A DNA stretch of 64,000 nucleotides from Symsagittifera roscoffensis (Eukaryota; Xenacoelomorpha; Acoela; Convolutidae): NCBI RefSeq assembly GCF_963678635.1, contig NC_087066.1:12136517-12200516 (forward strand). The letters are read 5' to 3'. Shown piece after piece: positions 53,571 through 64,000 of this stretch. A program made the translations under genes and the position numbers. Below the pieces are notes generated by a model that was given only the letters and a program-made list of their open reading frames with translations, did no database searches and had not been told where the DNA came from. Each line of letters begins with the position of its first letter. Positions within the stretch are counted from its first letter, which is position 1.

Positions 53571-54186
53571 GTCCCTGACTCTTGAGCCAATGATTATAGG
53601 GCCTATTTTTCTTTAACGTCATATGTGACTTAAGTAGGCGACTGTTACATAATTGTGGCACCGAGTCTGTAGCCAGTGGCAACGAGAAATTCATCATTGG
53701 TTAAATCCAGCTGTAAAGTTGACGATGGTAGAACAACTATCCAATCCCCTGAACCAATACACTCACATCCCAGAAGACGAACTTCGTCTTGGCCATTACA
53801 CAGGGCTAGCCAGGACGGAAACTTCTGCCTGTAAACGGGAGAGGTGCAGCTGCTCTGTTTTGGCTGAACCGTCAGTAGGAATTACTGCACAACAGGCTTT
53901 GTTCAATCAGATGTCGAAGGCTGACGCGAAACTATCAGTTGCGCACTAGGGTGTAAGAGGATAGATAACTGCTGTGTAGATCAGTAAATAGATCTCTATA
54001 TTTGTCAGATTTTCGATCTTCCGCTCATCAACAGCCCATGGGACAAGCGTCAAACTGTCTGGTCGTTTCTGATCTGTCCTTCGGAGATGTCGTGGGGTAA
54101 CAGTCAACCGCTTGTGTCACATATGAGGTTAAGAGAAGAAAACCTGATAACCTTTGTCTCAATGGTCAGGAGCACTACCTCTTGTG
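53571..54186. other. No gene recognised
   Basis: A 98-codon plus-strand frame at 53653-53949 matches nothing I know and has no duplicate in the neighbouring repeated blocks. Confidence 0.3.
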
Positions 54187-54930
54187 TTTTTGAACCTCAT
54201 TCTGTTGGAACAAATTCAGTTCCATTAAGACACGTGTCTGCAACATCCTGTACAGCTTAAAGGTTACTACCAAAATCCCCGCTCTCTCTAGAAATAAGCA
54301 CGTCCCCATGGCTAGGTCTCTAAATACCTAAAGCTCGCGAATGCCGTTAAAAATAGGGTTGGAAACTCAAGAAGAAACCATTACTTTTTATTGGACAGCG
54401 GACCATTGAACCATTTCAGAGGGATCAGTTTGAAACACGCCTTATTTCAACATAACTCTACAAGATAACTCTAGCAATTAAATTTAGTACTCACAATATT
54501 GACTACAGCTCAGAAATCGAATAAATAATGTAACTAAGATAACTCGATAAGTTTTATGAAAAACTAAGTTGTAACTCAAGTAGTTTTTCCGTTTGGACCA
54601 TTAGGTCGCTTTACTGAAGGAACTGCCGAATCAAAATGTTCCTTGTTCCAGTAATAGCACTCTCGTAACCACTTTTGGCGCTCTCTAACGCAAACAAGAC
54701 AGCTCTTCTCGAATTGATTATTAAAATTTCAAAATGCGAAAAGCAAATTGACTCTTATTCCAATTTTTGGTCCACTTACGCGCAAATATGAACTCGGTTC
54801 TTCTTATCTTCTGCCTTTTCAGTTTACTAGCTGCGAAAATTTGAGCATGACTTGGTCAAGTCGATTTTTTCGAAAGTACCATTTCACTCCAAAAACGAGA
54901 TAAACCAACTGGCACATACTCCCCGGAGTC
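54187..54930 (+). repeat. Long terminal-like direct repeat, left copy
   Basis: It is homologous to about 57670-58415 in the same orientation, 3.47 kb away. It includes the inverted LTR-like block (54245-54585), then 'ccagtaatagcactctcgta', and ends in a short hydrophobic frame starting at 54788. The pair may be LTRs of one element spanning 54.2-58.4 kb. Confidence 0.55.
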
Positions 54931-55406
54931 GAGAATGATGTCACCTTCTCGCATTGTCTTGTAGTCATTGAGCCCCCAGAATGTTGAGTGCTTCTCATAA
55001 AACAGTGCCAGTGCTCATTTATAGAAGTTTTCAGCTGATAGAACCTCATCTACATTCCCAAACATATCAGCCATAAAAGAATTGTCATTCTATAGCTACA
55101 CGGCCCAAAAAAAATTTAGCATCCGACTGCACGTTGGATCTCAGCTACAGAAGTCGTTGGAAATTTCTTTTCACTCAATCAGGTCAGAAAACTGTCATGC
55201 CAAATTTAGATATATGAGTCAATATAGTATTTTACATAACAATAGTTCATAGGTTAAAATCTCGTTTTGTTCCCTCAGATTTGATCTGAGTTCACGCTCA
55301 AACCCAAGTCCGTTATCAATTCGCAAGACTCGAGAAATGTCCCCAAAGCATCTGATTTAGCTTGTCCCGTCTGCCTTCGAGGTACTGGGCCAAGACATAC
55401 TCGACA

Positions 55407-56640
55407 TCAAGATCTTCCTTGATAACTCCTCGTCATCATCGGATCACAATTGATCACAATTTCTTCCAACGCATTCAGCTGCTCGTAAGCCCACATCCGC
55501 CCTCTTTGTTCCTGCAGCCTCTTGAGATGGTTCGGCATCTTCTTCACCTTGGCCTCTCTTTTCAACCAGAAGGAGTTATCTAGGCTCAAGATCACGTTCT
55601 TTGCTAGATCGTCCCCTAGTATAAACTACCTCGCCTTCATCTTATCTCTCAATACTTTGCCAGCCCGCTTCCATCTAGTGGTTATTCCATTGCGATGGGT
55701 AAACATTGGTCTATTGAAAGCCTCTGGTCCAATCTCCGCCAGTAACTGACAATATTTTTTTGATGCTTCTTCGTTTGATTTTTTCAAGACGAACAACCAA
55801 AAAGTTAGCGATGCCCTGAACCACGAGAAAAACCGTTTTCGACTCCAGACCCGCTTCACCTCCATAGGTATGGCGAACTTCTTGCAAGCAGTCTCAAGCA
55901 ACTGAAGTCTCCCGCTATAATCAATCCAATGTGTTGTTTCTATTGTAAGTGTTTTTGACTTTTTGACTCGATTTTTCCTCACGTTTTCCTCGACCCATCG
56001 CAGTGCTGGCATCGAGCTCATTACGAAGACGGTTACCGTCTATTGATGGTATGATAACCCTATCGCACGAATTTCGAATTTCTTCTACATCCTCTATCAG
56101 GTAGGGATTGCTCTTCTCTGGGTACCACACAGTCTGCGCCACGCAAGGACATGGGTAGTGCCCATGCTTCAAGTTGATACTCCTGATGATACGTTTTTCA
56201 AATGCCTCAAGCAAAGACTCAGACTCCATCATTTTCGTATGGATCGAATCGGTTTCATCCACGGCAGGGGCATTTTTTGGATCTTTGCAACTCGTACTCT
56301 GCTTCTCATAATCACTAGAATTCTTCCTCTCAAGACTTAAGAGTTCCTCTCTCCAAAAACCACTCTAGTCATTCACTCTGGGTCCATACACGGCGCCCCA
56401 CATTTTCCTAAGCAATCGGTGCGAGTAGTGTGACATTCTCGCCAACTTTACACACCTGGGTATCGAAAAGGCTTTGTTGATCATTTTCCTCTGGCTGGAC
56501 ATTTCCACCAACGACATGTGCCATGGATAGTTGCTCTCAAAAAAATTCGTCACCACTGATCCTACCAGGCTATTCCTGCTTCTAATGCCGCTTTTCTTGC
56601 CCTGATACGTTTCTGAATCATCTGCAGCACTCCTGGCCAA
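55407..56640 (-). pseudogene. Unassigned retroelement polyprotein frames
   Basis: Four overlapping or adjacent minus-strand frames (56640-56365, 56262-55921, 56021-55626, 55595-55407) of 62-131 codons. They are charged and Arg/Lys-rich, with no zinc knuckle or catalytic motif I recognise. They sit between two long direct repeats, so a Gag- or accessory-type reading frame is plausible. Frame changes show decay. Confidence 0.35.
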
Positions 56641-56925
56641 GACTCCACACTCAATGCCGTGACCAAATGATGTTCAGTCTCTAGAATCTATAGCGACTCC
56701 AAACTACCTTTTCTCGAGAGGATCCTAGTGCAGCTGTCAAGTTCACTCGCGTAGCAACCAGCTAGGATTAATATTTCGCTTTTCTCTTTCTCTGCGACAT
56801 CACCAAACCATGTGGCCAGGTCCCTCCTCTGGAAGGACTGAATCCTCACGCACGATCGTCCATCACATGAGTTCCCCTCTCCTCCAGTTGCTAGATCAAG
56901 ACAAGTGCCTGGCTACAAGTCCTCC
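56600..56925. repeat. Dispersed block shared with 50250-50570
   Basis: Same orientation. Just after 'agacaagtgcctggct' the sequence jumps to a block matching about 49080 onward, which marks a deletion or recombination joint near 56920. Confidence 0.75.
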
Positions 56926-57254
56926 TCTTCTCGTCTCCATCGACATGGGCCTGTCTGGCTCCACCTATTTTGGTTCTTCATTCTGTTCCGGCTCATTCCA
57001 ATCTTCTTCAGCAAAAGAACCCTCATCCGAGTATACTTCTATCTTCTCGTTATCACTGAAGCTTGAGACTATTCCACGGTCATTTTTCTCTCTGGTTCCT
57101 TTTTAATTCACCTAGCATGCCGGTTCCACTGTCAAGTACTCCACTCCTTCCATTTTTTTTAAGCACACCAATCCTCAGATAACGGAACATGAGGCTTCAG
57201 GTTTTCGTAATCCTGTACTCAAGTGATCGAACCTACTCTTGATGTACTTCCGTT

Positions 57255-57545
57255 ATCTTGAAGGGTCTTCTCCTTTTCTTCAATTATTTTTTGGTCCACT
57301 TTGACGGGATGAGACTCTGACGCAACCAGACATTTTGTCTCACCGAGTATGGCTTAGCTTGAAGTATCTTTTTGTCGCACTTCTTGCGTTGTCGCATCTA
57401 TGCTTGAGCTGTATTGTGTCTAAACAAAACATACAGATTTTGCTGTCTCTTGATTAATTCTCTCACTTAAGCCTGGGCTGGAGTCTTTTGTCCCTCGAGT
57501 TCTGGGTGAAAGAACGTCAATGGGCATCGTTTTTTCCCTACTTGC
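57255..57545 (-). pseudogene. Integrase C-terminal remnant, copy 3
   Basis: The third copy of the block at 49437-49720 and 52760-53045. It has small deletions and no long frame. Confidence 0.5.
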
Positions 57546-57669
57546 TAGTATCAAGACCAAAAACACTATGCAACAGACACTATGCATCAGTCAAAAAAAC
57601 ACTATGCAACAGATGTCTTCATACGCCAATATGGGATAAAGAGAATTAGGCCATATAACCATTGGTTCA

Positions 57670-58415
57670 AGGGTCAGTGTTTTTATACCTCATTCTGTCG
57701 GAGCCAGTTTGGTTCGCTTAAGACATGGGACTTCAAGATCCTGTTACACCTCAAAAGCTACTACCCAATTCACATCCCCCACACACACTAGAAATAAGTA
57801 CGTTCCCATGGCTACGGTCTCTAAATACCTGAAACATGCAAACGCCGTTAACAATAGGGTTGGAAACTCAAGAAGAGACATTTAGTGTTTATTGGACAGT
57901 GGACTTGTGATCAGTTTCAGATGGATCAGTCTAAAACCCGCCTTGTTTCAAGATAACTGTATGAAAAACACTCTAGCAATCAAATTTATTATTCACATAT
58001 TGACTACGGCTCTGGAATTGATTAAATAATTTAATTAAGATATCTCAAGATGTTTTATGGAGTAATTATTTTACTCAAGCTGTTTTTCCGTTTGAACCAT
58101 TATGTCACTTTACCTGCCTAAACAAGATGTTCCATGCTCCAGTAATAGCACTCTCGTAACCACTCGCGGTTCTCTCCATCAGGAACAAGACAGTTCTACT
58201 CGAATAGATTATTGATAGTTGACTCGAATAGCAATTTGACTCTAGCTCCAAATTTTGGTCCACTTTTCCGCAATTATGAACTCAGTTCTTCTGATTTTCA
58301 GCCTTTTCAATTCAGTTGCTGTGAAAACGGAATACGACATGATCACCTCGATTTTTTCAAAAAAACCATTTCACCCCAAACTGAGGATATAACTTTAGCT
58401 TATGACCGACTGGCG
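57670..58415 (+). repeat. Long terminal-like direct repeat, right copy
   Basis: It matches 54187-54930. It carries the fourth LTR-like block (57735-58085) and a 38-codon frame at 58276-58392 beginning MNSVLLIFSLFNSVAV, a signal-peptide-like start. The left copy begins MNSVLLIFCLFSLLAA but stops after 18 codons. Confidence 0.55.
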
Positions 58416-58848
58416 TATGGCTCTAAAAGAGGAGTGTGAGTGGAGACGAAATTTTGTAACATTCGCTCGAAAGTACATTTCAACCGAAAACAAAACCAGG
58501 TTCTAAAGCGACTGAATACCGCCCACACAGAGCTTCACATGCCTGTAACTGTCTCTATCATAGCCAGTTCTCCTAACATCGGGTCGAAAAAATTATTAAA
58601 ACTTTGAGGCTATCGGCCGAAACGCTCAGTTTACCTAATATATATGCAAATGTGTGAGCTCGTGTCATGGTCTCAGTATCCCCAGACTACGAGGTGATTC
58701 CTAAAAACAGGGCTATACGTTATCGTCATATTACCACTGTTTTTGTTCATAGATAAACTCAGCATGTCCATTGGAGATGGGTCGAACTTTACCACAACTC
58801 CAAGCTTCTGATACTCTGAAAAAGAATATGACCTTATATTAATTCAAT

Positions 58849-59196
58849 TCAGGACAACCCAGGAACACGAAAATTGCTTAAAAAGCAGTTTAATGTTATT
58901 TTCCGATACCCCTTCGGCTTCCTGTAACCGCGTGAAGATACGTCTTCTTCACAATCGAGTAGGGTGACAAGTTTTCCTGTTAGCCTAAGTGGTTCTCGTA
59001 TTTGCTCTGTAACGATTGTAGCTGCACAATCGTTACAGTTCGGAGTGCCTCCTTCTTCTTCTCTGATTATTTCGATTTCTGCGTTTTTTGTCTGTCGTGC
59101 GTTTGCTATCTGCTTCTGACCAGCGAAAATCGTTGTTAGGATTTTTGCTCTTTTCAGATGTTGCAAAAAAAATTGCTTCGTGTCATGCTTGCTCAA
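58849..59196 (-). pseudogene. Unrecognised 115-codon frame
   Basis: It contains AEIEIIREEEGGTPNCNDC and IREPLRLTGKLVTLLD. A CxxC pair (CNDC) is the only motif. I do not recognise the family. Neighbouring minus-strand frames at 59288-59568 overlap in two registers, which suggests one decayed gene rather than separate ones. Confidence 0.3.
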
Positions 59197-59287
59197 ATCA
59201 AAAAACTAAAATTAAGTACTCCGATCTAAAACGACCTTCCTGATTCGTCCTTTTTCACAATTAGGATTGCTTACAATCAAAATCGGC

Positions 59288-59568
59288 CTATTGTACTGTT
59301 AGCTTCCAATAAGATGAAACTTTTTTCGGCGGCATCCTGGTCGCAAGTGGCATATTTTGCTTCTTAAGAGCATTCAATTTTGAATGCCTAAAGAGGCTCC
59401 CTGCACTTTTGAGGCAAAATGGGCCGTGTTTTTCATCTTTGGTTTCATCTTTTCTGCCAGCGTATCTTTGTTTTCGAAAATTTGTGAATCTAGGCGGAGC
59501 CCAATTGCGATTATAAATTGCTGGTTTGACCATTTAAACCTTTGACTTTTACACAATTTGATATTCAA
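59288..59568 (-). pseudogene. Unrecognised frameshifted frame
   Basis: Two registers each look coding over different halves (NQQFIIAIGLRLDSQIFE; then ALKKQNMPLATRMPPKK). This fits a single frameshift in a former gene. No family recognised. Confidence 0.25.
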
Positions 59569-62259
59569 TCGTTGCAGTCCGAACTGATCCTGGTAGGCAT
59601 TGAACCTTTTTACATCAGTAGCATCTAGTTTCTAAATCATTTGATAAATTTCGTTATCAAAAAATGGATCTGTCTAAATTTTTCGAGAAATTCGTTTCAT
59701 GGCTATTTCAGGTGTAGCTGAACTAAATCAAAACTTACTGCGTCATTATATGTTCAATCCTCGTGCTCCAAACCAAAAAAAATACCATAAAAAGTGAGCA
59801 AAGCTAGAAGGCGAGCGGAGGAAACACCCAAAGCATCTCTGGCTGCCAGCACAAATTGGATACCATTCAACTTTTCAAATGTTACCTAAGATAAAACATC
59901 TCTTAGAATGCGATTTTTTTTCCAAAAAATCACATAGCCAAAAACAAGGAGTTGTACGCAAAAATATAGGAGTTTTAGCATACTAAAACAATTTTTAGGA
60001 GGTAAGAAACATAATGTGTACCCAGTTTATCAATGAGCTCCGAAATGTTTTCCAGCTCAGCTATTTTTTCCTTTAGCTGTTCTTTGCGACAAGGTTACAA
60101 ATTTACAAGATCAATCTTTGATTTTTGTTTTTGAACATACTTGTTGAAATTGACTAAAAGATTTATTTTACTGCGTACTTTTGTTGTGTCCTACAAATTA
60201 TAGCTCAGACTTTTGTGAGTTAAGCTCGAAACTCCTATATAAAATGCAAATTCAGTTCCGATTTCAGTTTGTTTTTCAGGTCTCGGAACTCTATCATATA
60301 GTCGTCGGCTAGATTTCCATCATCCAAGTGCGTAACATTTTTTTTGGATTAAAGCATTTTGACTTGCGTTTGTGCTGTTTCAGCAAAAATCCGTGATGCC
60401 TCGTGGTCACCTTGTTAAGTTCCGTCCTCCGACATAAGGATGGACCTTCCGTAAAAAGGTAAATCGGCTTACTGTAGGCGCAATGACTGTATTTAATCAG
60501 CTCCAGGTGGGGCAAGAAATTGTGTAGTCACCGGTTCGAAAAGCATCGGGTTGTCATCACTCGCTATCAATTTTCTAAAGAAGCAATTCACCTCCTCGTT
60601 TAGAGTCATATCCTATCTGAAAAAAGCCAAAAAATTTTTGTCGATCTGTCACAGCTTTGTTTTCAGCGCATTCGGACGCGATGCGTCTGGGCGTGTTGAC
60701 GATAGAAATTGGTGTCAAGATTTAATCTTTTTTTATGAGGGCGATAAAAATTGCTCCAAAAAATATGTTTTCGCTGTTTGGGTATTTTACCTTCACCCAT
60801 AAGTTTTAGGAGTGTACTAAATTTTTCCAGAAATTGAACCCCAAATGCCATTTGATTTTCTTATAATTTTTTTTACAAAAACTTAAGTAACAACCTTGCC
60901 TGGACCGGCTCCGAATCATTTGGAAACAACCTAATTGCTTTCTACACCTCGAATTCAGTTGAAAACCAAACAATTTTTAACGGTTTCCAAGGTTATGAAG
61001 CCTTTAAATCAGCTGTTTTTTGGCGTTTAGATGCCAGAATTTTTTGTTCGGAGTCAAAAAAGGTGCAATTGTGTCAACTGAAAGGGCCAGCCTTCAACCT
61101 GTTTTATTTCCCTTATTGAGCGTTCTGCTGATATGCTTTATTCTCTGCTCGAGATCTGTCTGAGACGGGCATGACCATTTCAGCAGTGAAAAAAATTAGC
61201 AACATTTTTTTTTTGGTTTTTTATAGATGTCATAGCTGTCGTTTGCTTACGACCAGCTTCTTCGGGTTGTTCAAAAAAAAACAAGAAAGACGTCAAAAAA
61301 ACCAGCCAATTTGTGATATTGTCTTAATTGTAGAAAATAACATTCATTTAATCCGAACGACCATCCACCTAAATAAGGGGAAGTAGTTCCTGGCCTGGGA
61401 ATTCTGTAGGTGCACCGCTAGACATTCTGAGCTCGGGTGAGATTGTTACTTATCAGCAGTTTTTATAGATTTCAAAGTTTTCTATAATTTAAAATTCTAA
61501 AAACTTTTTTCTCCATCCAAAAAATTCCAACACTGTTATTATGGGTTAATTAAGTCCCCTTTTGTCCAGTCAATTAAACTTTTGTAACCTGAACTCGCGT
61601 CGTCAAATAGAGGAAAGTTAACAAGGATTGTACGAGCAAAGAGTGCTTAAAACCTTCAGGATTTTAAATTGGATTAGATGTGATTTTTATGGGAGAGACG
61701 ATTGATCAGGTGAAAGCTGGAAAAAATTGTTGAAAACCATTTCAAGCAGAGGCGAAACTGCAACTCGTAAATACAAAAGCTATTAATAAAGGCAATAAAA
61801 TTCAAGATCTTATAGCCAACAAATTGCTACCTTATATTTGTGACATTCCCCTGGATGGTGCAGCCGAAATTTCCTTTGAATGATGAAGACGGCATCAAGC
61901 GCCTTTTTAACTAAAACTACGCAAAAGTAGGGCCAGATTATGCTAAAAATTTAAGTGTATGAAAATTTGATTTGAGCAGGAAATTTTCTGAGAAAAGAAA
62001 AATCGCCATTTTTAATGCAACAACGTGTCATACACGCAATAGTCGATTGACACTCACTAAAAAGATATAATCGAAGACTCTGGAAACGAGACGCGTATGC
62101 GTTAAACTGCCTAATTGCGAGATTGAACGGAGCCGGAAGACTAGATAGCATATTCGGGACGAATCCGAACTCTTACGAGAAGGGGGAACAGAGAACAAAA
62201 AAAAACAATCCTCTCAAAACTTGCCATTAGATCAAAAAAGCAAAATTATTGGAGTATTT

Positions 62260-62562
62260 CAGCATAAAAACATGAAGGTTTACAATAAAGGCTAATTAAT
62301 TGAAATTAACTCCATTTGACTAACGTGTATGCTGCAAAACTGCAGAGTAATTTGTAATTTATCCAATCGCATTGTACTTCACATGTTTTTTCCCTTAAAC
62401 TCCATTTCTCAGCATAAAAACATGAAGGTTTACAATAAAGGCTAATTAATTGAAATTAACTCCATTTGACTAACGTGTATGCTGCGAAACTGCAGAGTAA
62501 TTTATAATTTATCCAATCGCATTGTACTTCACATGTTTTTTTTCCCTTAAACTCCATTTCTC
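62260..62562. repeat. 150-bp tandem duplication
   Basis: Two copies (about 62260-62409 and 62410-62562) start cagcataaaaacatgaagg and end 'ccttaaactccatttct'. They differ at only a few positions. A third copy is cut off after 'tctcag'. Confidence 0.92.
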
Positions 62563-62879
62563 AGCTCTCTTTTACTGGAAATCTTCTTATAACATTATAA
62601 GACGATAAAAGTGTTCTCAAGAGGGACACGGTGGTCTTCAATTTGCCTTTTAAACCGGTTCGACTTCAATCTTTTTATTGATCCAATGAATATTTTTGTT
62701 AGCATCTGGAATGCTCATTAGCATCTGAAAATCTCATTTTCAATTTTCTAATCTAAAATCCTCTTTTACTTCTAGCGATCACAATGACATTGCTTTCAGT
62801 ACAGACTGCCTCAAGGCTTTTGTACCTTCCGTAGGAACTTTTGCACATATTTAAGGTAATAATAACGTTTTTGCTGTCT

Positions 62880-64000
62880 AAAACCTTGGTGACTCCTACT
62901 ACCCCACTATTAACTGGTTGACATTTAAATCTTCAAAATTTCAAAACTCGGCTTTTCATGAAGTCATGAGTGATTTATGTTTGACACAACATATCGATGT
63001 TCTAACGCATAAAAGCAACAATTTTCTTGATCTTCTGTTTAATAACAATAATGAAATATTCTGTTCTGAAGGACCTGACTTCTTCTCCGACCACTAACTA
63101 ATGTTCTTGAAATTTACAATTGTTGCAAGCAAAACTGATCCAAACTCTTCAATATCCATATGTTTTTTCAACCTACCAATCTTCAAATCAAATTTTCCAG
63201 CAATTTTTGATTTGATTAGCACTAACAGTCTTAATTATAACTCCTAGCCGCTAAAAGTGTGCAAACGTATGTGGGCTGCTTTTCACAACGTTTCATAAAA
63301 AACTTATGACTTACCGCTAACTTACTAATCTCACACATTTCATCAGCTCAATCAACGACAAACAAACCTGCAAAAACTTTCCAAATAGGGGTCATTACAC
63401 ATTTCGCTGAAAAACTATTTTAAAAATAAGTTCTCAGCTAAATAAAGAATTTTTTATTATCAATTTAACCAGATTGCAGCCGCGCAATGTTTTAGATTTC
63501 TGCATTGCTTTGCTTTTGATTCCCCTTATCCATCTACAAAGTACTCTTAAAACAAATTACTTATCAAGGACTCTGAAATTGAAAATGATTTCAATCAGAT
63601 TTTCAATTCAATTAATGGAAAAAAAATTGATGATAACATTCCGAAGTAAACTCAAGATACGGACATCTGCTTTTCTGACCGTCAGTTTCTTATTTTCGAA
63701 GTTGAACAACTGCCTAAAAGTTATAACGATTCTTCTCATATGGTTGCTGACAAAACTCCAATTACTGTTATTCATGATTCTGCCAGCCAATTGTTCCCAA
63801 TCGTTCATTATCTATTCCATTGGGTGAAAAAAAATTTGAATTGGGTGGGTATCAGGAAAATTTCTAATATCACTCCATTTCACAAGTCTGATTCTCGCTC
63901 AATAATTATCAAATTTATCCCAATCAAAATACTGCGTAAACTCTCTATCGATCTAGAGCGGATTTTGTTCAGTTTTATCTACCCCAAGATTTGTCATCTT
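62880..64000 (+). mobile_element. Decayed LINE (AP-endonuclease type), runs off the window
   Basis: The first part reads as the end of an endonuclease/exonuclease/phosphatase domain: LGDSYYPTINWL (GDFN..-like), NNFLDLLFNNN, and FFSDH followed by a TAA. From about 63.48 kb the frame moves toward RT, ending near the window edge with ISNITPFHKSD and FIPIKILRKLS. These match the start of RT in CR1/Jockey-like elements ('V.PI.K......NYRPIS'). Stops and frameshifts show it is inactive. The rest lies outside the window. Confidence 0.7.

Larger units (their letters stand above)
58416..62259. other. Mostly unrecognised, decayed sequence
   Basis: Only short or shifting frames, mainly on the minus strand between 58.8 and 60.9 kb. 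Nothing was identified between 60.9 and 62.26 kb. Confidence 0.35.

Overview
This window is nuclear DNA of a fast-evolving invertebrate animal. It is AT-rich, with intron-containing genes on GT-AG splice signals, tRNA-derived SINE-like repeats, and BEL/Pao, LTR-type, RLE-type and AP-endonuclease-type retroelements. The species cannot be fixed from the sequence. Several ATG codons sit 4-14 nt after a pyrimidine-AG acceptor, which would suit a lineage that trans-splices a leader, but this is inference.

Layout. 1-2.9 kb: diverged ~165-bp satellite. 2.9-6.2 kb: decayed BEL/Pao retrotransposon (+) carrying two oppositely oriented copies of one tRNA-derived SINE, each with a 12-bp target duplication. 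6.4-7.8 kb: decayed Gag (-). 8.7-9.5 kb: 277-bp tandem triplicate. 9.5-12.3 kb: repeats only. 12.3-27.5 kb: VWA8 (-), 11 coding exons rebuilt here from splice phases, including an Arg-rich mitochondrial presequence exon, one GC-AG intron and a 1-nt frameshift in exon 8. Its introns hold dispersed repeats and a MITE. 27.5-34.9 kb: gene-free, repeat-rich. 34.9-35.8 kb: ATP23 (-), two exons, whose HExxH zinc-protease motif reads RQxxH across a canonical splice junction. 35.9-48.1 kb: RLE-type non-LTR retrotransposons (-), including a bicistronic family with an SGNH-like ORF1 and a PHD-RT-CCHC-endonuclease ORF2. A 4.52-kb tract of this DNA was recently tandemly duplicated. 48.1-58.4 kb: mosaic of decayed LTR retroelements with direct and inverted repeats. 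58.4-62.9 kb: unrecognised decayed sequence plus a 150-bp tandem duplication. 62.9-64 kb: decayed LINE (+) running off the end.

Host biology. Only two host genes are convincing, and both make nuclear-encoded mitochondrial proteins: VWA8, a matrix AAA+ ATPase with a C-terminal von Willebrand A domain, and ATP23, the intermembrane-space metalloprotease and ATP-synthase assembly factor. They share a strand but lie 7.4 kb apart; nothing shows co-regulation. The rest is mobile or repetitive DNA. The most notable points are the apparently protease-dead ATP23 and the RLE retroelement with an SGNH-like ORF, a PHD finger and a possible internal intron.
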